Positions 1 through 6,097 are shown, numbered from the stretch's first letter. The stretch is 14,064 nucleotides of DNA from Fimenecus sp051881415 (GCA_051881415.1 JBJEPV010000053.1:1-14064), one strand, 5' to 3'. Translations and numbers: made by a program. The notes: generated by a model from the sequence alone, not told the origin.

Positions 1-260
1 ACACCGTATTTTTTTGCCATCCAAGAATTCATTCCTAAACTCATTAAGTGCGGCGGGTCGAATACTACATGCCAAAATGTATCATTGTCGAATGGTAAAT
101 CCGTGAAATCTGCAACTGTGTCCGGCAATATTACAAGTTTTCTTCCGTCGCAAAGGGTTTCGTCAACTATTCTGATGTCGCAAAATTCTACATCGGGGTT
201 TCGTTTGTCAAACCAAAACATACGACTTCCACAGCATGCATCTAATATGCGCTTTTTCAC
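1..260 (-). CDS. Phage-type SAM-dependent DNA methyltransferase, 3' end cut by window edge
   Basis: The start codon GTG is at 258-260, with GGGAGG 8 bases upstream (269-274). The 86 visible codons give a Rossmann-type methyltransferase start. Residues 4-16 carry a SAM-binding motif I (ILDACCGSRMFWF), and residues 68-72 read DPPHL, which fits the catalytic DPPY/DPPH motif IV of N6-adenine DNA methyltransferases. Small proteins with this pairing are common in early operons of Bacillota phages, where they are thought to modify phage DNA against restriction. It lies 3 bp after the DUF1064 gene and is the most distal operon gene visible. The reading frame stays open to base 1, so the C-terminus is missing. 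The methyltransferase fold is well supported. The modified base and target sequence are unknown. Confidence 0.8.
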   Translation of the reverse strand, partial: MKKRILDACCGSRMFWFDKRNPDVEFCDIRIVDETLCDGRKLVILPDTVADFTDLPFDNDTFWHVVFDPPHLMSLGMNSWMAKKYG

Positions 261-263
261 TTT

Positions 264-590
264 TCAAACCTCCCGAATTTGTATCCCATACCGATACAGC
301 ATCAATTTCCGTTTCAAAATATATTCCGGCGTGCGGACACCTTTTGTGTCCTCTACCACGGTTTTGCCGTTTTCCTCGTAGGTGAAATCCGCACGGTATT
401 TCACGGCGCGTTCCACCACTTTGCCGTCCACTTCCTGTTTTGGGAGCAGTTCAAACTCTTTTTGCAGAACGAGGTTTTGAATTTGCCCCGCCCGCTGTAA
501 CAGTTTTAATTCGCAGTATCGGTTTGCTTCTTTGCGGCTGTCAAACGGTATACCGTCCACAATCGCCTTAATGTTTCGGTATTTGTTCAT
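264..590 (-). CDS. DUF1064 family protein, nuclease-like
   Basis: 108 residues starting at ATG 588-590, chosen over a longer upstream frame because GGAGG sits just before it (GGAGGAAAGCG-ATG). The sequence matches the phage DUF1064 family as I recall it: an N-terminal MNKYRN segment, a charged helix around residues 18-34, and a C-terminal core with D68, D81 and K83 in the order D...D-x-K. That order resembles the PD-(D/E)xK nuclease fold and suggests a structure-specific nuclease, perhaps a Holliday-junction resolvase; the function is inferred. The gene overlaps the end of the upstream HTH gene by 23 bp and sits in the recombination/replication operon beside SSB and an annealing protein, which fits a recombination role. 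Confidence 0.75.
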   Translation of the reverse strand: MNKYRNIKAIVDGIPFDSRKEANRYCELKLLQRAGQIQNLVLQKEFELLPKQEVDGKVVERAVKYRADFTYEENGKTVVEDTKGVRTPEYILKRKLMLYRYGIQIREV

Positions 591-801
591 CGCTTTCCTC
601 CAAAGAATACCTGCAAAAGGACACCGGCTCTCCATAGCGGTTTTTGGCAGTCACAAATGCTTTTCCGATGCGGTATCCGTCTTTTTTTAGGTCGCAAATA
701 CGGCTTGCCAAGCGCGTGATGCCGTATTCTGTGAATGCTTCGTAGGTTGTGATACTGCCGCAGTCTTGCAAATGCCGCAAGACCCTTTCGCACTGTGTCA
801 T
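568..801 (-). CDS. Small helix-turn-helix phage protein
   Basis: 77 residues, ATG at 799-801, preceded by GGAGG with 6-base spacing. The sequence has a winged-helix layout: a first helix (CERVLRHLQDCG), a SITTYEAF segment, then a recognition-helix-like ITRLASRICDLKKDGY, followed by a short beta-wing ending CRYSL. Similar 70-80 residue HTH proteins are frequent in Bacillota prophage replication modules, and their targets are unknown. Its start overlaps the stop of the upstream Cys-rich gene as ATGA, so translation is probably coupled. DNA binding is inferred from the fold. Confidence 0.7.
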   Translation of the reverse strand: MTQCERVLRHLQDCGSITTYEAFTEYGITRLASRICDLKKDGYRIGKAFVTAKNRYGEPVSFCRYSLEESDEQIPKH

Positions 802-1016
802 TTCGCACCTCCGTATTTATTTCGCTCGATTTGACGGCATAAAAAGCAGTTCGCATATTTCCGTTCGCAGTACTCACGGTGCCAACCCTCTTTTTTCTCT
901 TTTTCCTGAAAGTGTTGGCGAATGGTCGTACCGTCGAGCACGCCCTCGCAGGTGATGGTGAAGGTGTCCTCACGAAGATAGTACGGGCACCGCACCAAAC
1001 TTTCGTTGTAGGTCAT
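798..1016 (-). CDS. Small Cys-rich (possible zinc-binding) phage protein
   Basis: 72 residues from ATG 1014-1016. A TTG at 1038-1040 would add 8 residues and overlap the SSB stop; neither start has an ideal ribosome binding site (the GAGG at 1034-1037 is 17 bases or more from the ATG), so the start is uncertain. The protein contains CPYY near the N-terminus, one further Cys in the middle, and Cys at three places near the end (EYC...ANCFLC). This spacing suggests a small zinc-stabilised fold. I recognise the general type from Bacillota phages but no function is known. It lies between SSB and an HTH gene and shares an ATGA overlap with the latter. Confidence 0.6.
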   Translation of the reverse strand: MTYNESLVRCPYYLREDTFTITCEGVLDGTTIRQHFQEKEKKEGWHREYCERKYANCFLCRQIERNKYGGAK

Positions 1017-1036
1017 TTTTTCGACATAACGATACC

Positions 1037-1459
1037 TCAAAACGGTAACCCGTCATCTTCGCCGCTGTCATTCGTGTTAATCACCGTATAATCCGATGCG
1101 TTTTCTTGCGCATTGACAAGTGCGCTGTTTCCGCTTTCCGCCTTACTGCCGCAGAACGACACTTTGTCTGCGACAACCTCTACCGCCGTGCGTTTGTTGC
1201 CGTGCTTGTCCTCATAATTGCGGGTTTGAATCGAACCTTGCACAGCAATCATAGAACCTTTGCGGAAATAGCGTGTCACGAATTCCGCCGTTTGCCGCCA
1301 AGCAACCACATTGATGAAATCGGTCTGTCTTTCCTCGCCCTGGCGGACATAATCTCTGTCCACCGCGACGTTGAATGATGTCACGGAAGTTCCGCTTTGT
1401 GTGGTGCGAAGTTCCGGGTCTTTTGTCAGTCTGCCCATTAAAATTGCACAGTTTACCAT
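1037..1459 (-). CDS. ssb: Single-stranded DNA-binding protein
   Basis: 140 residues, ATG at 1457-1459, preceded by AAGGAGAG. Residues 1 to about 105 form the OB-fold, with hallmark segments MGRLTKDPELR, FNVAVDR, TDFINVVAWR and VQGSIQTRNYED. A short variable linker is followed by the acidic tip DDGLPF, the conserved C-terminal peptide through which bacterial SSBs bind partner proteins. The length is slightly short for a bacterial SSB, which is normal for phage copies. It should coat ssDNA at phage forks and recombination intermediates. It starts 7 bases inside the upstream 68-residue gene and sits among recombination genes. Confidence 0.95.
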   Translation of the reverse strand: MVNCAILMGRLTKDPELRTTQSGTSVTSFNVAVDRDYVRQGEERQTDFINVVAWRQTAEFVTRYFRKGSMIAVQGSIQTRNYEDKHGNKRTAVEVVADKVSFCGSKAESGNSALVNAQENASDYTVINTNDSGEDDGLPF

Positions 1460-1659
1460 TTGATTTTTCTCTCCTTGTCATAATATTTTTTTAAGTATTC
1501 GGAATTGGAACGCAAATCCCGTTCTATATCCCGTAGCATTTCGATTTTTTTAAAATTCTCCATGCTTTTCGGCTGTGCCTGACACGCCTTTATCTGCGCG
1601 CGGATTTCCTTTGCGTATGTATCATATTCCGTTCCGAGTTCATACAAGGTCTTATCCAT
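1453..1659 (-). CDS. Small helical hypothetical phage protein
   Basis: 68 residues, ATG at 1657-1659. Its GAGGTG ribosome binding site overlaps the stop codon of the upstream HNH gene. The composition is highly charged and helical throughout (Lys, Glu, Asp, with a KKIEMLRDIERDLR stretch), suggesting a coiled coil or helical hairpin. There are no cysteines apart from one near the middle, and no signal peptide or membrane segment. I do not recognise a family with a known function. The 7-bp overlap with ssb suggests the two are translated together. Confidence 0.65.
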   Translation of the reverse strand: MDKTLYELGTEYDTYAKEIRAQIKACQAQPKSMENFKKIEMLRDIERDLRSNSEYLKKYYDKERKIKW

Positions 1660-1668
1660 CGTGACACC

Positions 1669-1932
1669 TCAAATGTAATTCGCGTGGAATACACGCATAA
1701 AATCCTCTTTCGTCCAATGCTGTTCCCGCATTGCCTTTGTCTGCCCGTATTCGTGCAGTAAATCCATCAACGCCTTGTTGTGATGCACGCCTTGCGGCGG
1801 CTCGTTGTGGCACGCGTGGCAAAGGTCAACCACCAACCCGTATTTTTCCGAATTCTTGCGGTTGCTCCCGCCGAATATGTGGTGGCGCTCCAACGGCGCA
1901 AATTTGTGGCAGAGGAAGCATTCGCCCGTCAT
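1669..1932 (-). CDS. Small HNH-type zinc protein, putative nuclease
   Basis: 87 residues. The start ATG 1930-1932 is chosen because GGGAGG lies 8 bases upstream and the codon overlaps the previous stop as ATGA. A longer frame upstream lacks support. The residues fit a compact HNH/treble-clef fold: C5-x2-C8, H17-H18 followed by IFGG, N24, then C38-x2-C41 with H42-N43. Such small HNH-like proteins occur in many Bacillota prophage recombination modules. The zinc ligands are clear, but nuclease activity is inferred, because the protein is shorter than typical HNH endonucleases. It could instead be a structural or DNA-binding zinc protein. Confidence 0.65.
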   Translation of the reverse strand: MTGECFLCHKFAPLERHHIFGGSNRKNSEKYGLVVDLCHACHNEPPQGVHHNKALMDLLHEYGQTKAMREQHWTKEDFMRVFHANYI

Positions 1933-2138
1933 AAAGCCCGCCTCCCGGCGCGGATTTCTTTTGCACGGGCGATAATGTCCGATATATACTTTCGGTCGAG
2001 CATATTTTCGACCATGGCGCACACGAGTGCGGACATTGTGACTTTGTTGTCCTCGCAGATGTCAAGCATTACTGCGACATCGTCAAAATTCAAACACACG
2101 GATACCGTGGTTTTTGTTTTTCTACGATTGGTTTTCAT
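1929..2138 (-). CDS. Small ribbon-helix-helix-like phage protein
   Basis: 69 residues starting at ATG 2136-2138. An in-frame ATG two codons earlier lies too close to the AAGGAGG (1 base), while this one has 7-base spacing, so this start is preferred. It overlaps the upstream stop as ATGA. After a basic N-terminus the sequence runs TTVSVCLNF, then a helix DDVAVMLDICEDN, then MSALVCAMVENML. That strand-helix-turn-helix order is what a ribbon-helix-helix DNA-binding protein would show. The assignment is by pattern only. It could be a small regulator of the early operon or have another role. Confidence 0.55.
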   Translation of the reverse strand: MKTNRRKTKTTVSVCLNFDDVAVMLDICEDNKVTMSALVCAMVENMLDRKYISDIIARAKEIRAGRRAL

Positions 2139-2665
2139 TGCCATTCCTCCTTAATTCTCGCAAGTTCCTCCGGCGTCATTGTCTCAATGCCGACGGCTTT
2201 GCAATCCTCGACGATACTGTCGATAAGCCGCGACATTTGCGCTGTGTCAAAGGTCGAGGAACCCGCGTAAAAAATGATATTCGTACAGCCTTGCAGTTTT
2301 GATGTTCCTGTGTCCTCGCAGAACCACCCAAGACCACGGCTCTCCCAAAATCGGATTGCCTTTTCCTTTTCCGAGAGAAGAACCGGCGAAATGTAACTGT
2401 TGCCGCCGACATTTTGGATATATTGCCTGTAAATATCCTCTTTCGGGATTTTGAGCGCGACCGAAAGTTTGTCACACAGCACCCAAAAATACGCGTTTGC
2501 GTCCAGCGACCGCTTTTGGCGGTATTCCTTGACGCAAACCGTCAATTCCTTTTCGCGGTAGGTGTCAAACATCGTGCGGCAGTCGCCCGTTACCGTAAAG
2601 GACAAGGTTTGCGTGCCGTCTAAGGCAAAGGACAAATCCCGCAGTTTTGCTTTGAGTTCTGTCAT
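2135..2665 (-). CDS. NinB-like phage recombination protein (putative)
   Basis: 176 residues, ATG 2663-2665, with AAGGTG upstream and an ATGA overlap with the preceding annealing-protein gene. Residues 48-61 read EYRQKRSLDANAYF, closely resembling the RSLDQNRKLW segment I recall from lambda NinB (Orf), a recombination mediator that acts with SSB. The C-terminal half contains GLGWFCEDTG and a long helix MSRLIDSIVEDCKAVGIETM, typical of a widespread Bacillota phage family annotated as hypothetical. No HNH motif is visible. The NinB link rests on one motif plus its position next to annealing and SSB genes, so the role is inferred. Confidence 0.55.
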   Translation of the reverse strand: MTELKAKLRDLSFALDGTQTLSFTVTGDCRTMFDTYREKELTVCVKEYRQKRSLDANAYFWVLCDKLSVALKIPKEDIYRQYIQNVGGNSYISPVLLSEKEKAIRFWESRGLGWFCEDTGTSKLQGCTNIIFYAGSSTFDTAQMSRLIDSIVEDCKAVGIETMTPEELARIKEEWQ

Positions 2666-3225
2666 TGCTTCACCTTACGCATCCAGTCGCAAAGGACCTT
2701 GCAGACCGCCTCGGGGTTGTCCGTGCCCGCCGTTTCCATTGCCTTTTCCATAACCTCTTTTGCCGTAATGCCTTTTTTTGTGGCTATCACAGAAGCGTAA
2801 TTTGCGTTGGTTTTTACATAATCTGTCTGTTTTTCCTGCTTTGCCGTGCTTTTCTGTTGCTCTACGGCGTTTGCAACTTCTTCGTAACTTGCCACGCTCG
2901 TGTCAATGCCGATGCCGCACATACCGAGCGCCCTGCCGACGGCAGATGTTTCGCAGTTTTCGATAAAACTTGTCTTGTTTATGTACGAACTGCCCTCGCG
3001 CTCGTAGGCGTGCCCGACACCGAGCACCTTGCCGTTTTCGTCCGATACGGTCGATTTGATAATACAAACGCCGTTCTCCACCGACAGGATTTCACTTTCA
3101 ATCGCGCCGTTCGGGCAAATTGAGCGAAACGCTTTGATACGCTGATTGACCTCTGCATATTCCTTGCCTTTCACATCGGTTGTTTTTATGCCTTGATTGG
3201 CTTTTTGTAATTCTTCAATCGTCAT
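2662..3225 (-). CDS. Probable phage single-strand annealing protein (Rad52/Erf-like)
   Basis: 187 residues, ATG 3223-3225, GGAGG with 9-base spacing. An N-terminal domain (about residues 15-115) has alternating strands (SEILSVENGVCIIKSTVSD, VLGVGHAYERE) followed by the helix ENCETSAVGRALGMCGIGID. The pattern of a strand-rich region followed by 'ET-x-A-x-GRALG' is shared with Erf/Sak-like and Rad52-like annealing proteins, where this helix closes the domain. A low-complexity Gln/Lys linker (about 122-135) is followed by a small C-terminal helical domain. It would pair complementary ssDNA during phage recombination with SSB. The assignment rests on motif and context and has not been confirmed by profile. 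Confidence 0.55.
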   Translation of the reverse strand: MTIEELQKANQGIKTTDVKGKEYAEVNQRIKAFRSICPNGAIESEILSVENGVCIIKSTVSDENGKVLGVGHAYEREGSSYINKTSFIENCETSAVGRALGMCGIGIDTSVASYEEVANAVEQQKSTAKQEKQTDYVKTNANYASVIATKKGITAKEVMEKAMETAGTDNPEAVCKVLCDWMRKVKQ

Positions 3226-3445
3226 TTTCTTCTGCCTCCAACTCTAACGGGCACTGACTGCCCACATTCTTTTCGGGATATTCGCAAATTGCTTTATTCA
3301 ACTGACATGTGCGCCGCGACGGGCTGAAAAACGGACATTGCCGGCAGGAAATATCCGCATTTCCGTGAAAATCCACGGGGAAATGCACACGCACCGTCGC
3401 CGTTCCGTTTATGTAACCTTTCACACCGCTTTCAAAATTCGCCAT
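3215..3445 (-). CDS. Small Cys-rich phage protein (possible zinc-binding)
   Basis: 76 residues, ATG 3443-3445, GGAGG with about 6-base spacing. The N-terminal half is strand-forming (TATVRVHFPVDF). The middle carries C-x2-C followed by CQL, ICEYP and CPLE, giving five cysteines in about 35 residues, which suggests a metal-bound knuckle. The tail is acidic. I recognise the type as a frequent companion of the annealing-protein gene in Bacillota phages, with no known function. It overlaps that gene by 11 bp and the upstream zinc-ribbon gene by 14 bp. Confidence 0.65.
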   Translation of the reverse strand: MANFESGVKGYINGTATVRVHFPVDFHGNADISCRQCPFFSPSRRTCQLNKAICEYPEKNVGSQCPLELEAEENDD

Positions 3446-3728
3446 CGTATTCCTCCAATTCCGACATAGCGCAGTATTTACACATCAATTCGCCGTCTAC
3501 CTCAATCAAGGCGCCGTTTTCACCGCAACTGTCGCATTCGCCGTATTCCGTCGAGGAAGATGCGATGCAATCCATACACAGCACCTCGCCGTTGTATCGG
3601 TAGAGCGTGTCCTCCACGCCGCAACCATCGCATAAATAGTGCGGCACATTCCTGTTCGGGCAGCTGTTTCCCATACACGGGAACGCACCCGTCGCGCAGT
3701 CACAGCATTCATTCTCATACACGGTCAT
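3432..3728 (-). CDS. Multi-zinc-ribbon phage protein
   Basis: 98 residues from ATG 3726-3728. The longer frame upstream is rejected because this ATG overlaps the preceding stop as ATGA and has GGGGG 7 bases upstream. The protein has a Cys-rich N-terminal stretch (CCDC, CMGNSC), then two similar modules of C-x2-C, a short strand pair (Y-RYNGEVLC and I-EVDGELMC) and C-x2-C. This internal duplication indicates two rubredoxin/zinc-ribbon units. Such units usually bind nucleic acid or protein. No catalytic residues are apparent and the function is unknown. Confidence 0.65.
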   Translation of the reverse strand: MTVYENECCDCATGAFPCMGNSCPNRNVPHYLCDGCGVEDTLYRYNGEVLCMDCIASSSTEYGECDSCGENGALIEVDGELMCKYCAMSELEEYDGEF

Positions 3729-3859
3729 TTGTAGACCCCCATTTCCCGAAGGCACCAATCCAGCACAACCGCCGTCGGTATCTCGTGGTCTGTTTCATAT
3801 TCAGGCGGCACTTCTTTGCCGATGTCCGCCGCGATTTGGTCTTTTTCACTATTCGTCAT
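3725..3859 (-). CDS. Very small acidic phage protein (44 aa)
   Basis: Start ATG 3857-3859 overlaps the helicase-loader stop as ATGA, and the stop overlaps the zinc-ribbon gene start in the same way. AAAGGA lies 9 bases upstream. The 44-residue product is acidic at its N-terminus (NSEKDQIAADIGKEVPPEYE) and helical at its C-terminus (AVVLDWCLREMG). The continuous ATGA coupling on both sides is the main evidence that it is translated. I do not recognise a family. It may be an accessory of the helicase loader. Confidence 0.55.
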   Translation of the reverse strand: MTNSEKDQIAADIGKEVPPEYETDHEIPTAVVLDWCLREMGVYK

Positions 3860-4680
3860 AACCGATAATCCTTTCCGCGGTCGGGCGCTATGCCGAAGCA
3901 GTACACGCCACACCGCTGTTTAATTCTGCCGCCCACGCTTTGGTCAAATCCGTACACGGCGTTTACCGTGAATTCCGATGTGAACACCGTCACCAGGTTG
4001 TTTTCGTCGCGGTACTTCACGATTTCAAAGGCAATGTTCATATCGCCGTCCGTCGGAACACGGTATGTTCCGTCCGCCTCACGGCGGGTTTTTAGGAAAT
4101 CATCAATAAACAGGACTTCCGCCTGTTTATACTTTTTGAGGAACAGCTGATACCCGTCGCTGTTCAACAGCGCCTTTGCCTGCGCGGCATCGTCTTTCCA
4201 GGACATATACCGTACACGCTTGTCCGCCCCCAAAATCACTTGAAAGATTGCCTTTGCAAGGTGCGTTTTTCCGCTGCCGGGTTGCCCGCCGAGGTAAAAC
4301 CAATCCGTCGCGCCTTCAATACACCGTTGTGTAAACGAAATCGCGTTGGTTTTCAAATCCGCTTGCCACGGTTTTTCGGTTTCGTATGTATCAAAGGTCT
4401 TGTTGCGCCAATCGTCGGATATGCCGCTTGTTTGCTCTGTTTTGACCTTTCGGCGCTCTTTTTTGCATTCGCACTCGCGGGAAATCAATTCTCCATTTTC
4501 ACTTCGCCGATACAAAAGCCCTGTATTGTGGCATATAGCACAGTCAATGCCGTCTTTTTCGTTTAAGTGTCCGACGCAGTCATTCAAATGCGCGTCCAGC
4601 CACGCCCGCGCCTTTTGGGCGGCGTCAATAGACTGTGCCGAATGGCGTGTCGTCGGCAGCATCGTTCCGAGCCGTTCCAC
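3856..4680 (-). CDS. dnaC: Phage replicative helicase loader (DnaC/DnaI-like AAA+ ATPase)
   Basis: 274 residues from GTG 4678-4680, chosen because GGAGG (4689-4693) is exactly 8 bases upstream. The longer frame from 4710 has no ribosome binding site. An N-terminal domain holds C47-x2-C50 and C70-x-C72, resembling the zinc site of DnaI-type loaders. The AAA+ domain follows, with Walker A GGQPGSGKT (131-139), Walker B LFIDD (190-194), a sensor-like TSE (234-236) and R252 in GGRIKQR as arginine-finger candidate. It should load the host DnaB-type helicase onto the phage origin together with the replisome organizer, whose gene it overlaps by 56 bp. No phage helicase gene is visible nearby. Confidence 0.88.
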   Translation of the reverse strand: MERLGTMLPTTRHSAQSIDAAQKARAWLDAHLNDCVGHLNEKDGIDCAICHNTGLLYRRSENGELISRECECKKERRKVKTEQTSGISDDWRNKTFDTYETEKPWQADLKTNAISFTQRCIEGATDWFYLGGQPGSGKTHLAKAIFQVILGADKRVRYMSWKDDAAQAKALLNSDGYQLFLKKYKQAEVLFIDDFLKTRREADGTYRVPTDGDMNIAFEIVKYRDENNLVTVFTSEFTVNAVYGFDQSVGGRIKQRCGVYCFGIAPDRGKDYRL

Positions 4681-5377
4681 GGCGTTCACCTCCGATTGAT
4701 TGTTTTTCATCGTGTGAATATACGCTTAACCAACCTTTCAATGTTGCTTCGTCTAAAAGTTTTATTTGTGCTGGATAATCATGAGGAGCTAATTCCTCTA
4801 ACCGGTTTAAAAGCATTTTCTTTGCCCTGTCTGTCATTGGATTTTTCTTTCTTTTTCGCATTTCTACGAAACCATCAAACGCTTCGGCAATTTCCGGCGG
4901 AACGAAAAAACTTTCTTTTTTTATATTTTTTTCTTTTTTAATATATTCTTTATTCTTTATTTCTTTAGGTGTTGTTGCTTGCCTGTTCGATTTTTCTCCG
5001 TCAGCCTGTTCACAGCCTGTTTCATTGCCTGTTGTATTATCTTGGTAAAAGTCAAAATTGACTATATGTATCAATGAATATCTGCTTGTTGAAATCTGTG
5101 TGATTTCGCCTGTTGATTTCAGTTTGTTTACTGCGTTGCGAGCCTGTTGATAGGAAACACCTGTTTCTTCGGCTATTTTTGCATAACTTGTGACGGTTTC
5201 CCCTCGCCGAATAAGCGTTCCTTTCCAATGCTTGTCCTCGTAATTTGCAGTCAAAAGCAGATGCAGAAATACTACAAATGTCGGCACATCTTGGTACCAT
5301 TCCCAAGATAAAATCGAACGGTACAACTTTATGTATCCATTGCCGTCTGCCACGCTGTCACACACCTTTCTTGACAT
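4625..5377 (-). CDS. Phage replisome organizer (DnaD-like primosome protein)
   Basis: 250 residues. ATG 5375-5377 has only a weak upstream site; a GTG at 5351-5353 behind AAAGGTG is an alternative start that would remove 8 residues. Residues 14-30 (GYIKLYRSILSWEWYQD) match the N-terminal signature of phage replisome organizers. A winged helix follows (SYAKIAEETGVSYQQARNAVNKL). The middle is a Lys/Asn/Glu-rich linker (about 115-155), and the C-terminal part (FDGFVEMRKRKKNPMTDRAK) resembles the DnaD-like primosome domain. It probably binds the phage origin and recruits the loader encoded next. The -35 box of a divergent promoter lies over its start codon. Confidence 0.82.
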   Translation of the reverse strand: MSRKVCDSVADGNGYIKLYRSILSWEWYQDVPTFVVFLHLLLTANYEDKHWKGTLIRRGETVTSYAKIAEETGVSYQQARNAVNKLKSTGEITQISTSRYSLIHIVNFDFYQDNTTGNETGCEQADGEKSNRQATTPKEIKNKEYIKKEKNIKKESFFVPPEIAEAFDGFVEMRKRKKNPMTDRAKKMLLNRLEELAPHDYPAQIKLLDEATLKGWLSVYSHDEKQSIGGERRGTARNDAADDTPFGTVY

Positions 5378-5399
5378 TTTCCGATAAGTGCGCTAAAAT
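5371..5399 (+). promoter_or_regulatory. Consensus promoter facing away from the replisome organizer gene
   Basis: TTGACA at 5371-5376 and TAAAAT at 5394-5399 are separated by exactly 17 bases. This is close to a perfect sigma-A promoter on the strand opposite to the early operon, with its -35 over the replisome organizer start codon. A 9-bp inverted repeat (5388-5396 with 5417-5425) overlaps the -10 and could be an operator. Transcription would start near 5406. Confidence 0.7.
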
Positions 5400-5425
5400 A
5401 TTTATGTTGATTTGTGTTAGCGCAC
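5388..5425. repeat. 9-bp inverted repeat upstream of replisome organizer
   Basis: GTGCGCTAA (5388-5396) and TTAGCGCAC (5417-5425) are perfect inverted copies 20 bases apart. The left arm covers part of the -10 box of the rightward promoter and the right arm lies inside the candidate antisense RNA. It could be a protein operator on DNA, a hairpin in the leftward mRNA near the replisome organizer start, or part of an origin. Confidence 0.6.
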
Positions 5426-5468
5426 AATCTTTGCCGTGTTCGGTTCCCGCCGACACGGCTTTTCTTTT
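5406..5468 (+). ncRNA. Candidate OOP-like antisense small RNA
   Basis: A consensus promoter (5371-5399) is followed about 34 bases downstream of the expected start by a rho-independent terminator. GCCGTGT (5433-5439) pairs with ACACGGC (5453-5459), with an inner CGG/CCG, followed by TTTTCTTTTT (5460-5469). The transcript would be about 60 nt, with no open reading frame. It is antisense to the leader of the replisome organizer mRNA and ends at the stop codon of the upstream repeat-protein gene. Lambda OOP RNA has the same layout: divergent from replication gene O and antisense to the end of the preceding gene. The similarity is positional, not by sequence. Confidence 0.6.
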
Positions 5469-6090
5469 TATTCCGCATCGCCTTTGACCTCGATAAATCT
5501 GCCAGCCTTATCCAAACAGTAATAGGTGTCAGCCTTAATTTTCACGCCGTCCACTTCTTTGAATTTGATGCCGACAAATTCACCGTCTTTCCAATATTGC
5601 AAGGCAAGTACAGAACCTTTTCCCGCACGCACCTTTGCACCCTCTCCACCGTAAATAACTGACCAATCGCCGCCTGTGAGGGCTGACCGATCGCCGCCTG
5701 TGAGGGCTGACCAATCGCCGCCTGTGAGGGCTGACCAATTGCCGCCTGTGAGGGCTGCTTTGTCCGCGCCCATTTTTTCATTCGTGCAATGCGATTTCGT
5801 ATATTCATACGCCGCGTGGATAAGTCCTTTCAACCCGATTTCAACGCCGATTTTGATTTTTTACCGCATACTTTCGTGTCACTCGATTGCCGTTGCCCGT
5901 TATCGTCAATCTCCACTTCGCAATATCGGCTGTCAGCAGGCGGATAATATCCGAAACAGTCAAGCGGGTGTTCGCAGGCGTGGAACCCGCGTTCGCACAG
6001 TTCCGCACTATCCTCTTCGTATTCCTTGCCGATTTCGTACTGAAAATCGCGGCATTTCAAATTCTTGTCAAAGCCTTTATATGCTTTCAT
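5468..6090 (-). pseudogene. DUF7666-type repeat protein, split by a one-base frameshift
   Basis: Two adjacent frames together make one known phage protein type. The first (ATG 6088-6090, behind GAGGTGA) begins MKAYKGFDKNLKCRDFQYE and has the Cys-rich CERGFHACEHPLDCFGYY signature, then runs out of frame after VCGKK and stops at 5830. The second frame resumes IKIGVEIGLKGLIHAAYEY, then carries four ALTGG-type octapeptides and a C-terminal strand domain, ending at 5468. The frames are joined by re-reading one base at a run of six A on the coding strand (about 5856-5861); a seven-A run would restore the gene. The second part has only a TTG at its nominal start, without a ribosome binding site. A sequencing error or transcript slippage remains possible. 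The function is unknown. Confidence 0.75.
5661..5756 (-). repeat. Four 24-bp tandem repeats encoding ALTGG(D/N)(W/R)S octapeptides
   Basis: Four contiguous 24-bp units. Units 1 and 3 are identical and units 2 and 4 each differ from them by one base. Each encodes one octapeptide, and a degenerate fifth unit (SVIYGGEGA) follows at the protein level. Near-identity at DNA level suggests recent expansion by slippage or recombination. At protein level, such short Gly-rich repeats suggest a stacked beta-solenoid. Confidence 0.85.
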
Positions 6091-6097
6091 TTTCCTG

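Noticed and set aside
1212..1481. Alternative minus-strand frame over SSB
   Set aside because: SSB fully explains this region; the other frame lacks start signals and recognisable sequence.
2665..3123. Plus-strand frame of 152 codons opposite the annealing-protein gene
   Set aside because: It is a shadow of a well-supported gene with good start signals and ATGA coupling on the minus strand.
5661..5756. Regular 24-bp repeats that might suggest a CRISPR array
   Set aside because: The units are contiguous with no spacers and encode in-frame octapeptides, so they are coding tandem repeats.
5853..5864. Programmed -1 ribosomal frameshift at the A run in the DUF7666-type gene
   Set aside because: The heptamer is T AAA AAA, not a canonical X XXY YYZ slippery site, and no stimulatory hairpin is obvious just downstream. 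A plain deletion or read error is simpler.
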